Origin: JAAYZQ01 sp034428935
GTDB taxonomy: Bacteria; Chloroflexota; Anaerolineae; JAAYZQ01
Length of the DNA stretch: 36,763 nucleotides
Direction of reading: 5' to 3'
Assembly: GCA_034428935.1 (NCBI GenBank)
Contig: DAOUHB010000107.1
Location: forward strand, 1-36,763
The translations under genes and the position numbers were made by a program. Every line of letters starts with the position of its first letter. Position 1 is the stretch's first letter. The notes below the pieces were generated by a model that saw only the letters and a program-made list of their open reading frames with translations, searched no databases and was not told the origin of the DNA. Shown piece after piece: positions 1 to 7,333 of this stretch.

Positions 1-137
1 GTCTCGGGAGGCAGAGAGAGTCCCTGCAGGTAGCGCTGGAAATGGCGCAGGCCCGTGGCATAGGCTCGCGCCGTCCCCCGCGACTGGGAAGCACGCACGT
101 ACGCCAGGTATTGTTCGATGCCCTCAAGGATGGTCAT
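1..137 (-). CDS. Tyrosine recombinase/phage-type integrase, N-terminal part (runs off the left edge)
   Basis: Only the first 45 codons are present; the gene continues beyond base 1. The peptide begins MTILEGIEQYLAYVRA and goes on with SRGTARAYATGLRHFQRYLQ. This is the pattern of the SAM-like N-terminal DNA-binding domain of XerC/XerD and phage integrases: a helix, a short turn, then T-x-x-x-Y-x-x-x-L-x-x-F. The catalytic R..H-x-x-R..Y domain would lie outside the window, so activity cannot be judged. The ATG at 137 is chosen because GGAGGTGA sits 3 nt upstream and no earlier in-frame start has a comparable site. It could be a housekeeping Xer protein or the integrase of a mobile element ending near here. 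Assignment to the superfamily is fairly safe; the subfamily is unknown. Confidence 0.72.
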   Translation of the reverse strand, partial: MTILEGIEQYLAYVRASQSRGTARAYATGLRHFQRYLQGLSLPPE

Positions 138-320
138 GGCTCACCTCCAAACGTATTGACATAAAGATTAATTGGTTACACATAATCTGCGTCTACATAA
201 CCTCTTGGGTGCCGGCAGGGGAGGGCGGGGGAGAAGCGCGCACATCGCCGGTTAGCAGCCCCATGGCAAAGCTCCCCTGGTGCTCTGTCCGGGCCAAAGG
301 ATGCGCCCAGCAGGACCTCG

Positions 321-414
321 CGGTATCCAGTTCAAGCGACCGACCGTTTTCCGACACGACGGGGCAGGGGGCTTTCCAGGGATCAAAACGCGGCCGCGGG
401 AGAGCTGGATACGG
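321..414. repeat. Interrupted inverted repeat in the recombinase leader
   Basis: GTATCCAG at 323-330 and CTGGATAC at 405-412 are perfectly complementary. Matches continue outside single mismatches on both sides, giving about 12 of 14 paired bases around a 74-base interior. In RNA from the promoter at 468-496 this would close a domain of about 90 nt. It could also be a DNA site for the adjacent recombinase. There is no direct evidence for either role. Confidence 0.45.
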
Positions 415-467
415 CATCAGCAACACTCTGAAAAGACGGTTCGCACAACATATCTTAGACGAACCAT

Positions 468-496
468 AGTATAGCACGGAGAATGCCGGTTGTCAA
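468..496 (-). promoter_or_regulatory. Consensus sigma-70-type promoter upstream of the recombinase
   Basis: Read on the minus strand, TTGACA (496-491) and TATACT (473-468) are separated by exactly 17 bases. Transcription would begin near 461. The first strong translation start on that transcript is the recombinase ATG at 137, which leaves a leader of about 320 nt. Either a structured or regulatory leader or a separate small RNA is made here. Confidence 0.7.
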
Positions 497-828
497 GGCC
501 TCAGATGGGCTGATGGGCTCAGAGCCGTTGTGAGCGCCGAATTGACGGATCACCGCGCCCATTGAGGGAAATATCCTCGGATGCGCCGCCGGTGGCTTCC
601 CCAGGGCTTTGTCGTTCCTCATGTCCTTCCCCTCTCGTCCCGTTCCTGCCGTCCCCTGGGCCCAGCAGTCCAGATTCTCTGCTCCACCCTGTTGGCCAAA
701 AGACCGCAGGCCGGCGGCCTCCTTTGCGTGTACTATAGCGGAGAGCAGGAGCACGGAACAGGATCTATTCCTGGCTTCGTCCTATGGCCATACATGTGAT
801 TATGTCAACTTTCAGGGGCAGGGGGAGG

Positions 829-1785
829 TCAGCGGGGCGCGGCGAGGTGCTCGCCAAAGAAGGCCAGGACCTTGTCACGGTAGAGTTCCGGATAGGTCCA
901 GGCGGACCAGGCGTGTCCCGAGTCGTTGATCCACACGTCCCTGGGCTCGTTGGCGACCTCGTACAGCCGGTACGCGTGGGCTTCTTGTGTCAGGATGTCG
1001 GCGGTGCCGTGGATAATAAACACAGGCAGGTGCACGCCGGGCAAGAGCTCGACGGGACTCGGGACGCCGGGCACCAGCCACTCCGGGGGCAGGCGATAGT
1101 CCCGGGCAAAATCGGTATCGGCCCAGGAGGCAAAGAGGCTATCGAGGACCAGGGCATCCAGGCGCGGATCCTGCGCAGCGGTGTTGACCAGGGCCGCGGC
1201 ACCGAGGCTCATGCCCAGCCCGCCGACCCGGTCCCCCACTCCCTCCGCCTCCAGCCAGTCGAGGGCTGCCTGGACGTCCCGGGCCTCCAGGCGGCCGATG
1301 GTCGTGGGCTCCTTGTCGCTCTCACCATGGCCCCGAAAGTCGAACATCATGACGTTGTACCCTGCCTCGTGCAGCCACGGTACGAGCTGGAGCATGGTCC
1401 ACTTCTGGTCCATCAGGCCGTGGGTCAGGAGGATGCTGGGCGACCCCTGGGGGCCCGGGGGACGAACCGCAGGCACGTACCAGGCGGCCAGCGCCAGGCC
1501 GTCAGCCGTAACGAGGGTCACGTCCCGATGGTAGATGCCGGCGTCCGCCGGGTCACGCCAATAGGGAAACCGCGGCGGCGCCCCACCGCCGACGGGATAG
1601 GGATCGATGCGCAGCCGGTCCAGCGCCTGGTTGACAGTCTCCCAGGCCGGCGAATAGGGCTGGCGGAAAAGGTCGCTGGCGACGATGGGCACCGCCGCCA
1701 GGATGAGGACCAGCGCCAGGGCCAGCACAAAAAGGCCGTACTGCAGCAAAGGGCGGTTCAGTCCGCGAGGCGGCGGGCCGGTCAT
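829..1785 (-). CDS. Membrane-anchored alpha/beta hydrolase
   Basis: A 318-residue protein. Residues about 13-35 form one hydrophobic segment, so the catalytic domain is probably displayed outside the membrane. The hydrolase signature is complete: HGLMDQKW near the oxyanion region, the nucleophile elbow GMSLG, an acid in HGTAD and the histidine in SGHAW. FDFRGHGES is typical of the serine aminopeptidase/lysophospholipase-like subgroup. The substrate cannot be read from sequence; an ester of a lipid or acylated glycan would fit the operon but is inference. Its ATG overlaps the stop of the preceding DUF457-like gene (ATGA), so the two are translationally coupled. It is the last gene of the long minus-strand glycan operon. 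Confidence 0.85.
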   Translation of the reverse strand: MTGPPPRGLNRPLLQYGLFVLALALVLILAAVPIVASDLFRQPYSPAWETVNQALDRLRIDPYPVGGGAPPRFPYWRDPADAGIYHRDVTLVTADGLALAAWYVPAVRPPGPQGSPSILLTHGLMDQKWTMLQLVPWLHEAGYNVMMFDFRGHGESDKEPTTIGRLEARDVQAALDWLEAEGVGDRVGGLGMSLGAAALVNTAAQDPRLDALVLDSLFASWADTDFARDYRLPPEWLVPGVPSPVELLPGVHLPVFIIHGTADILTQEAHAYRLYEVANEPRDVWINDSGHAWSAWTYPELYRDKVLAFFGEHLAAPR

Positions 1786-3275
1786 GGGGCCACCTCCCCG
1801 CCACCGGCCGGCAGGGGCAGCGGCGTTGCCGTCGGCCCGCTGGCCGCGACCGTGTACGTGCCGACCACGAGCAGGTCTGCCGCCTCCACCTGCAGTGCCC
1901 CGGCCATGGCGATAAACTCTGCAGCCGTGAGGTAGCGCAGGCCGTAATGCCCTTCGTCAAGCTGGTGGACGCGGCGCAGGCTCGCCTGGTCGAGGGCGAC
2001 AGGCGGGGCCGGCGAGCCCGCGGCCAGCACCAGCTCGCCCGAGACATAGATGTGCTGCACGCCAGGCTCGGCCTGCATCTGGTAGAGCACCGGCAGAGCG
2101 TTGGCCAGCGGCTCGCCGGCAAGGCGAATCTCGGCGGGCTTGACGCGCACCTCCTCCCCGGTCTGCAGGCTGATGCCGTTGAGGTATAGATTGTCACCAG
2201 CAGCGCGGCCGGCGGAAAACACCTGCCCGGTGTACCTATCCAACAGAATATAGGACGGGCCCGCGGCGTTGAGCACCTCAAAGGTGCCGGCCATGCGCCG
2301 GCCGGAAGCCTGCCAGGTCCCCTGGACATTGGCAAAGACCTGGCTCCGGCCGCGCAGGGCATAGTAGCGCTCCAGCGTTTGCTCGTAGGAGGGGGCGACG
2401 ATGGGCGGCGGTGGTTCGGCACCCACGCCCACCACCAGGGCCAGGAGAAGGCCGGCCAGCCCCAGCACCGCCGCCAGCCAGCGCTCAACCCGGCCCCCAG
2501 GCTCGGCAAGGGGCCCGCCCAGGAGCGAGTGGCGCGCCCGGCTGAGGGGCCACAGGAGCATCACACCCCTCGGGCTGAACAGGTCCACCAGCAGGTGGGC
2601 CAGGAAGCCAAGGGGGAGGGCGATCCAGGCCTGCCAGCCACCCACGGCCAGCAGCGGCAGCCCGAGAACGGCCAGGCCGGCGGCCACGGCGGGCGTGTGC
2701 CACGCCTGGCGGGTGCCCAGCGTATCCTGCAAGGGTCGGGAGAGGAAGGGCAGAGCCCTTCCCAATAGCGACGCCTGGTTGTCCAGGTCGGGCAACAAGG
2801 CGCCCAGCGCCAGGACGAGAAGTGCCAGCCATTGCAGCCGCTGACCGGCGACCCAGACGAGCAACAGCAGGAGCACCAGGGCCGCCAGGACATAGATGGC
2901 GCCGTGCAAGAGGTCGCGCCACCGCGGGCGCTGGCTTATAACCGGGAAGCGATCTCCCTGCCCTACCGGCTGTACTGTCCGCCGGTAAAGAAGCGCGCGT
3001 ACCAGGGAGAGCAGGAATGCCGCCAGGGCTACCAGAGCGTAACCCGGGAGCGGGTGTCCGGCGCGCTCCAGGTAACGAACGGCAATCGCCGCCCAGGCGA
3101 ACATGAGGGCCACCCACACCAGGCGCCCCAGCCAATCGTCGAGGAGGCGCAGCGGCCTGCGATCGGGCCACAGGCGCTCACCCTGCGAGCGAGCAACCAG
3201 CCAGTCGGCCAGGAGCGTGACGGCGAGGGCGAACGCCAACAGGCCTGCCTGTACCCAGAAGTCAATGCCCAGCAT
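1782..3275 (-). CDS. DUF457/YdjM-like membrane protein with a long C-terminal domain
   Basis: A 497-residue protein. The N-terminal part has several membrane segments (about 8-28, 50-72, 77-97, 125-160). It then shows the pattern of the membrane-bound metal-dependent-hydrolase-like family (DUF457/YdjM): PDLDNQASLLGR at about 162-173, GTRQAWHTP at about 187-195, and HLLVDLFSPRGVMLLWPLS at about 228-246. One of the usual histidines (GHRG in relatives) is Thr here. After a last membrane segment near 270-290, about 200 residues form a soluble, probably extracytoplasmic domain not usual for the family, ending in a Thr/Pro/Gly-rich tail. AGGG precedes the ATG. Its stop overlaps the hydrolase start. 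Role in the operon unknown. Confidence 0.7.
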   Translation of the reverse strand: MLGIDFWVQAGLLAFALAVTLLADWLVARSQGERLWPDRRPLRLLDDWLGRLVWVALMFAWAAIAVRYLERAGHPLPGYALVALAAFLLSLVRALLYRRTVQPVGQGDRFPVISQRPRWRDLLHGAIYVLAALVLLLLLVWVAGQRLQWLALLVLALGALLPDLDNQASLLGRALPFLSRPLQDTLGTRQAWHTPAVAAGLAVLGLPLLAVGGWQAWIALPLGFLAHLLVDLFSPRGVMLLWPLSRARHSLLGGPLAEPGGRVERWLAAVLGLAGLLLALVVGVGAEPPPPIVAPSYEQTLERYYALRGRSQVFANVQGTWQASGRRMAGTFEVLNAAGPSYILLDRYTGQVFSAGRAAGDNLYLNGISLQTGEEVRVKPAEIRLAGEPLANALPVLYQMQAEPGVQHIYVSGELVLAAGSPAPPVALDQASLRRVHQLDEGHYGLRYLTAAEFIAMAGALQVEAADLLVVGTYTVAASGPTATPLPLPAGGGEVAP

Positions 3276-3319
3276 GGCGAACCCTCACTCCCCCGCATAC
3301 TGGGACGGCGGCGGGAAGT

Positions 3320-4027
3320 CTACGTAGAGCGCCACAGCTTGCTATCCCCACGGAAGGCCCACGCCACGAGGCCAACGCCCGCGGCGGCCAGGATCACCAG
3401 CCCGGCGATCCCGGCCCAGAAACCCCAACCCACGGCCGGCGGCCGGCCGTACACGGCGTTGATGGCCGGCTTGGCCAGCTCGAACTGCCAGGCCGGCAGC
3501 GACGCGGCGACCAGGGCCAGGACGGCGGTCAGGCTGCCACCTACCCAGGCCGGCAGCCGTCCCAGCAGCCAGGAAAGGGCCAGCAACAGCCAGCAGCCAC
3601 CCAGGGCGGCCGTCTGCAGGCGAAACTCGGAGCCAAGCAGGCTGGACGGCGACCAGGCGGGCGGCAAGAGCTGGAGGCTCACCGGCAGGGCCGCTGCCAG
3701 GAACAGCCAGCGTAGGGGCCAGGGATACCGCAGGGTGCGCGACCAGGCCGACAGGGCAACAGAGACGACCACAGCCAGGGGCGGCAGGTAAAAGAGCTGG
3801 CGCACGATTGGCAGCGAGCCGTCCTGGACCGGCGGCAGGAACTTGACAAACTCGGCCATGTCCACGCCCCCCAGGCTCAGGGCGGCCGTCGTGTGGGCCA
3901 CCCAGGGGCCGTAGTAGCCAAGGGCGGCCAGGAGCCAGCCCAGGGGCAAGAGCAAGCGCAAAATCAACAGCAGGCCACCGGGTCGCGCGGCAGGACGCGC
4001 AGCGCCAAGGTTCGTAGGAAGGCTCAT
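3320..4027 (-). CDS. Polytopic membrane protein of unknown function
   Basis: 235 residues with about six hydrophobic segments: LLLILRLLLPLGWLLAALGYY near the N-terminus, then LPPLAVVVSVALSAW, WLFLAAALPVSLQLLP, LGGCWLLLALSWLLG, LTAVLALVAASLPAW and FWAGIAGLVILAAAGVGLV. No catalytic motif is visible and I do not recognise the family. The start is placed at the ATG at 4027 because it overlaps the stop of the upstream ATPase gene (ATGA). The frame can be extended upstream, but that extension lies inside the ATPase gene and has shadow-like composition. The coupling suggests the protein works with the ATPase, perhaps as its membrane partner; this is inference from gene order only. Confidence 0.65.
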   Translation of the reverse strand: MSLPTNLGAARPAARPGGLLLILRLLLPLGWLLAALGYYGPWVAHTTAALSLGGVDMAEFVKFLPPVQDGSLPIVRQLFYLPPLAVVVSVALSAWSRTLRYPWPLRWLFLAAALPVSLQLLPPAWSPSSLLGSEFRLQTAALGGCWLLLALSWLLGRLPAWVGGSLTAVLALVAASLPAWQFELAKPAINAVYGRPPAVGWGFWAGIAGLVILAAAGVGLVAWAFRGDSKLWRST

Positions 4028-5172
4028 GGGCTCACCTGCTTCCTGGCAGCCGCGCATGCCTCCTGGATCTCGCGATCCTCGGTCCGGGCCGCCTCGAAAT
4101 ACTGCTCCATGAAGTCGCTGCGCCGCTGGCGCATGGCCATCGGCGCCACGAGGGCCACGTCCTCCACCGTGGCCACGGCCCGCTCGTCGGCCGCGGCGCA
4201 CGCCCGGGCGGCCTCCAGGGCGGTTATCTCGGCACGATGGCTCGCGATTTGCAGGCTGCGGACCATCTCCAGCGCCAGGCTCTCGGCCTCGGCGGAGAGC
4301 TGGACGGACGGCAGCAGGTCCCGCGCCCGCCCGACGCCCTCGGCAAAAGAGACGGTCTCTGCGGCCAGGCTCGCAGCCAGGCGATGGGGATGCTCGCGAA
4401 AGAGTCGTACCCGGCGATAGACCTCCAGGCGCTCGCCCGGGTCGGCCAGCCCGTCGACCAGGACGCGCAGCCCGAAGCGATCCTGGATCTGGGGGCGCAG
4501 GGGCCCCTCCTCGGGGTTCATGGAGCCGACCAGGACAAAGCTGGAAGGATAGAGAGCGCTGAGGGGGCCGCGGCGCACGACGACCCGGCCCTGGGCCGCT
4601 GCGTCGAGGATGGCATCGACGATAAAGTCGTCCAGGAGATTGACCTCGTCGACGTAGAGCAGGTTGCGATGGGCGTGGGCCAGGATGCCCCGCTCCAGGC
4701 GCACGCGTTGCTGCTCCACGGCCAGGCGCTCGTTGATACCCCCCACCACGTCTTCCAGGCGGGCGTTCAGGGGCAGCTCAACAAAGCGCATGCGCTCCAG
4801 CCCGGTCAGCTCCTCGCCCCGGGCCATCCGGGCGGCGCAATCGGGACACAGGGCGTCGAGGCCCCACGTCTCGGCAGCCTCTTCCTCACAGCCATAGGGA
4901 CACAGGCTGCGCCTCACCGGGGGCATGAGGTCGACGAGGCCACGGACCGCCGTGGTCTTGCCGGTACCCCGGGGACCGATGAGCAGCACGCCACCGATGG
5001 CCGGATTAATGACGCTCAACAAGAGCGCCGTCTTCATCTCCACCTGGCCCACCATGGCCAGGAAGGGAAAGGCCGGCAGATCGGCGCTAACCACCTCCGG
5101 CGCCTGGGTGCTGTCCAGGAGCGTTCGAGCCGAGCGCTGCTTCAGGATCTCGAGGAGTATCGATCGGGACAT
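4024..5172 (-). CDS. ChlI/BchI-like AAA+ ATPase (magnesium-chelatase ATPase-subunit family)
   Basis: 382 residues. Walker A GPRGTGKT is at 66-73, Walker B LLYVDE at 172-177, a sensor-1 type VGSMNPEEG follows, and a C-terminal helical lid carries LPSVQLS. FVELPLNARLEDVVGGIN matches the chelatase I-subunit pattern. A four-cysteine insertion (Cys91, Cys95, Cys109, Cys112; CPYGC and CPDC) lies between Walker A and the ELPL motif and could bind zinc. No ChlD/VWA or ChlH partner gene is in the window, so tetrapyrrole metallation is unlikely to be its local job. A remodelling ATPase of the MoxR/ChlI type is a safer description. It sits one base after the GT39-type gene and overlaps the next membrane-protein gene. 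Confidence 0.85.
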   Translation of the reverse strand: MSRSILLEILKQRSARTLLDSTQAPEVVSADLPAFPFLAMVGQVEMKTALLLSVINPAIGGVLLIGPRGTGKTTAVRGLVDLMPPVRRSLCPYGCEEEAAETWGLDALCPDCAARMARGEELTGLERMRFVELPLNARLEDVVGGINERLAVEQQRVRLERGILAHAHRNLLYVDEVNLLDDFIVDAILDAAAQGRVVVRRGPLSALYPSSFVLVGSMNPEEGPLRPQIQDRFGLRVLVDGLADPGERLEVYRRVRLFREHPHRLAASLAAETVSFAEGVGRARDLLPSVQLSAEAESLALEMVRSLQIASHRAEITALEAARACAAADERAVATVEDVALVAPMAMRQRRSDFMEQYFEAARTEDREIQEACAAARKQVSP

Positions 5173-5173
5173 C

Positions 5174-6721
5174 TCATCCTCCCTCTACAAGACGATAGAT
5201 CCGCACCGGGGCAAAGTGATAGACGCCCACGGAGGGGTACCCGGCCACGACGAGCGCGGGCGGTGCTGGCACGAACTCGGCCAGGAGATCGGTCCCGGCT
5301 ACCAGCCGGTCGTAGGCCGCCAGCCGCTCGCCATAGTGCCGGGCCTGGCGGCGCAGAACCTCCCAGACACCGTCGCTGACCACGAGCAGGTCGTAGCCGT
5401 GCTGTCGGTACCAGGCCAGGTCGTGGTCCGTGATGCGCACCACGTCGGTGACGTCGTAAGCGCTGTGGTCGAAGGGAATGGCATAGTGCTCGATGGCGAT
5501 GCGCCATCCCGGCTCGGCGTTCTGCTCCAGCCAGCGGCCGGCCACCTCGCGATGGTCGGTGCCCGCAAGCTGCCGATCAAAAGCCACGCCGGCCAGCAGA
5601 GGCGCAGCCAGGACCAGCAGCACGGCCGCCGCCGCAGCCGCGTTCGCGGCCAGGCCGTGGCGAATCGTGCGAGCGGCAAGCGCATCCACGAGCCAGCCCC
5701 CCGCCAGCGCCAGGAAGGGCAGGATCGGGATCAGGTTTCGCTCAAAGCGCACCACAAAGCTCGACACCAGCACAAAATAGACCAGCGGGAAGGACAGGAG
5801 CAAGAGCCCGCACCGCGGATCGCGCACCGCCAGGGTCAGCAGGCCGGCCAGGCAGAGGGCAGCCGCGGCTGCGTCGGCCGAGGTGAACAGGATGCCGAGG
5901 TACCACCGCCAGTTGCCCAGCCCCTCGAAGCCAGGCTGCGCGGTGCCATAGTGACCCAGGACCGACGAGAGGCCGGCCATGAAACGGTCCCAGTGCGCCA
6001 GGGCAAAGGGATTGCCACCGAAAAAGCCGAGGGCCAAGCCCCCTACCGGCAGCGCCAGGCGGGCCAGGCCCCTGGCTGACGGGCCCTCCAGGAGCGGGAC
6101 GGCCAGCGCCACCACCACGACCAGGGCAGCGTTATACTTGGTCGCTCCGGCAAGCCCAGCGCACAACCCGGCGATGACCCCCGGCAGCGCCCCACCACGC
6201 CGCCACCAGGCAACCGAGAAAAACAGGCACAGGGCCGCCCAGAAGCCGGCCGCCACGTCCAGCGTCGCGTAGTGCGAATGGATTATGTGAAGATAATTGC
6301 CGCCAAGGAGTGCCGCTCCCAGGAGCCCGGCCCGGGTGCCAAAGAGCGAGCGCCCCGCCAGGTACGCGACCACCACGGTGAGGGTGCCGAACAGGGCTGT
6401 GGTGGCGCGGGCGACCTGGAAATAGTGGGGCAAGGGATAATCCGGCATCGCTTTCCAGTGGCCCAGGGCCTCGCCCAGAACATAGGACGCGGCCAGCCCC
6501 CCCACCTGGACGTAGGCATAGAACGAAGGATAGTTCAAGCGCTTCGGCGCCCAATCACCCGTCTGGAGGATGGCCGTTGCCCGATCAACCAGGGCATGCT
6601 CGTCCGGGTGGTAATGAGTGAAGGCAGGCAGCCCGAAGCCATTGCCCCACACTCTGAGGGACAGGCTGAAGACGATGACGGCGGCCAGGCCGAGACGCCA
6701 CCGGCCAGCAAACATTCGCAT
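5174..6721 (-). CDS. GT39/ArnT-type membrane glycosyltransferase
   Basis: 515 residues with an N-terminal membrane segment, then FTHYHPDEHAL (residues about 35-44), an acidic first-loop motif of the dolichyl-/undecaprenyl-phosphate-sugar-dependent PMT/ArnT superfamily. About ten to twelve hydrophobic segments follow, and the C-terminal 130 residues form a soluble domain. Such enzymes move a sugar from a polyprenyl carrier to a protein or lipid on the outer face of the membrane; donor and acceptor cannot be read here. GGGGA precedes the chosen ATG CGA ATG start. A weak TTCGCA-17-TACGAT promoter may lie in the 84-base gap upstream, but read-through from the main operon is as likely. Confidence 0.82.
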   Translation of the reverse strand: MRMFAGRWRLGLAAVIVFSLSLRVWGNGFGLPAFTHYHPDEHALVDRATAILQTGDWAPKRLNYPSFYAYVQVGGLAASYVLGEALGHWKAMPDYPLPHYFQVARATTALFGTLTVVVAYLAGRSLFGTRAGLLGAALLGGNYLHIIHSHYATLDVAAGFWAALCLFFSVAWWRRGGALPGVIAGLCAGLAGATKYNAALVVVVALAVPLLEGPSARGLARLALPVGGLALGFFGGNPFALAHWDRFMAGLSSVLGHYGTAQPGFEGLGNWRWYLGILFTSADAAAAALCLAGLLTLAVRDPRCGLLLLSFPLVYFVLVSSFVVRFERNLIPILPFLALAGGWLVDALAARTIRHGLAANAAAAAAVLLVLAAPLLAGVAFDRQLAGTDHREVAGRWLEQNAEPGWRIAIEHYAIPFDHSAYDVTDVVRITDHDLAWYRQHGYDLLVVSDGVWEVLRRQARHYGERLAAYDRLVAGTDLLAEFVPAPPALVVAGYPSVGVYHFAPVRIYRLVEGG

Positions 6722-6805
6722 AGCCTATTTCCCCTTAATAGAACAAGCGTTCGGCTTCATCGTATTTAGGTGCATTGGCTATGCGAAATGATGATCCGAG
6801 AGCCT

Positions 6806-7333
6806 TTAAATCCTTTTTGCATTTTCTCTTTCCTTTTCGTCCTCTACCTCCCACTCCCCTCCCGGCTCCTGGATTGCCGGGCGGAAAAGCTGCCAGCCGG
6901 CTACCACGAGGGCCACCGCTACCAGGATCGCCGGCACGTAGCTGCATGCCAGCGCGGGAACAAAGCGCGAGTCATCCAGGCGGTTGTGCTTCGGATAGGG
7001 CGGGAAATAGACGACGCCTACCCGCCCCCCCTCCTCGTAGCCGCCCGCCCATTCGGCCACGCTCAAGGTCGTCGTTTCAGTGATGGTCTCTCCACCGGAC
7101 GTGGCAAAGCGGTATGTCATGTAGTACTGAAAGTCCAGCTCACCTTCGTCCTGCGCGCCCACCTGCTCGACCCAAAGGTCGACGACCTCCGCCTCGACGT
7201 CGCGGCCCAGGACCCAAATGGCAAGGTCCCGGGCAAGCTGCCAGGCCAGCAAGGCAGCCAGGAACAGAGAGACGACCAGGACCAGGCCGCCGCCCAACAG
7301 CCTGAGCACCGGATGATCATCCCACACGTTCAT
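6806..7333 (-). CDS. DUF3592-like membrane protein
   Basis: 175 residues. A first membrane segment (about 10-37) is followed by a beta-rich stretch of about 90 residues containing TYRFATSGGETITETTTL and VGVVYFPPYPKHNRLDD, then a second membrane segment (about 130-150) and a charged tail rich in Glu and Lys. Two membrane helices flanking a domain with a Y-x-P-x-x-P-x-x-(N/A)-R-L motif is the DUF3592 pattern. Function unknown; members are common beside envelope genes. The start overlaps the end of the GT4 gene by 17 bases, so the genes are co-transcribed. Confidence 0.7.
   Translation of the reverse strand: MNVWDDHPVLRLLGGGLVLVVSLFLAALLAWQLARDLAIWVLGRDVEAEVVDLWVEQVGAQDEGELDFQYYMTYRFATSGGETITETTTLSVAEWAGGYEEGGRVGVVYFPPYPKHNRLDDSRFVPALACSYVPAILVAVALVVAGWQLFRPAIQEPGGEWEVEDEKERENAKRI

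Larger units (their letters stand above)
138..828. other. Intergenic region of about 690 bases without a convincing gene
   Basis: Several open frames cross this stretch, but none has a believable composition, a ribosome site or a recognisable motif. It contains a consensus minus-strand promoter (468-496), an interrupted inverted repeat (321-414), an AT-rich patch just upstream of the recombinase (about 150-190), and a TTGACATAA 9-mer at 156-164 that recurs inverted at 800-808. A 22-codon frame with a poor ribosome site lies at 383-451 on the minus strand. No clear terminator was seen after the hydrolase gene that ends at 829. Confidence 0.6.

Noticed and set aside
138..480. Integron-type attC or attI site next to the recombinase
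   Set aside because: The inverted repeat at 321-414 lacks the R/L core pattern; GTTAGCA at 251-257 does not fit GTTRRRY.
455..754. A 99-codon minus-strand frame in the left intergenic region
   Set aside because: No motif or conserved-looking pattern, and it reads through the -35 and -10 boxes of the promoter at 468-496.
784..1935. A 383-codon plus-strand frame opposite the alpha/beta hydrolase
   Set aside because: The catalytic motifs are all on the minus strand; this frame is a shadow.
4024..5172. Bacteriochlorophyll or cobalamin metal-chelatase role for the ChlI-like gene
   Set aside because: No ChlD/ChlH/CobN/CobT-like partner lies nearby and the setting is an envelope glycan operon, so only the ATPase family is claimed.
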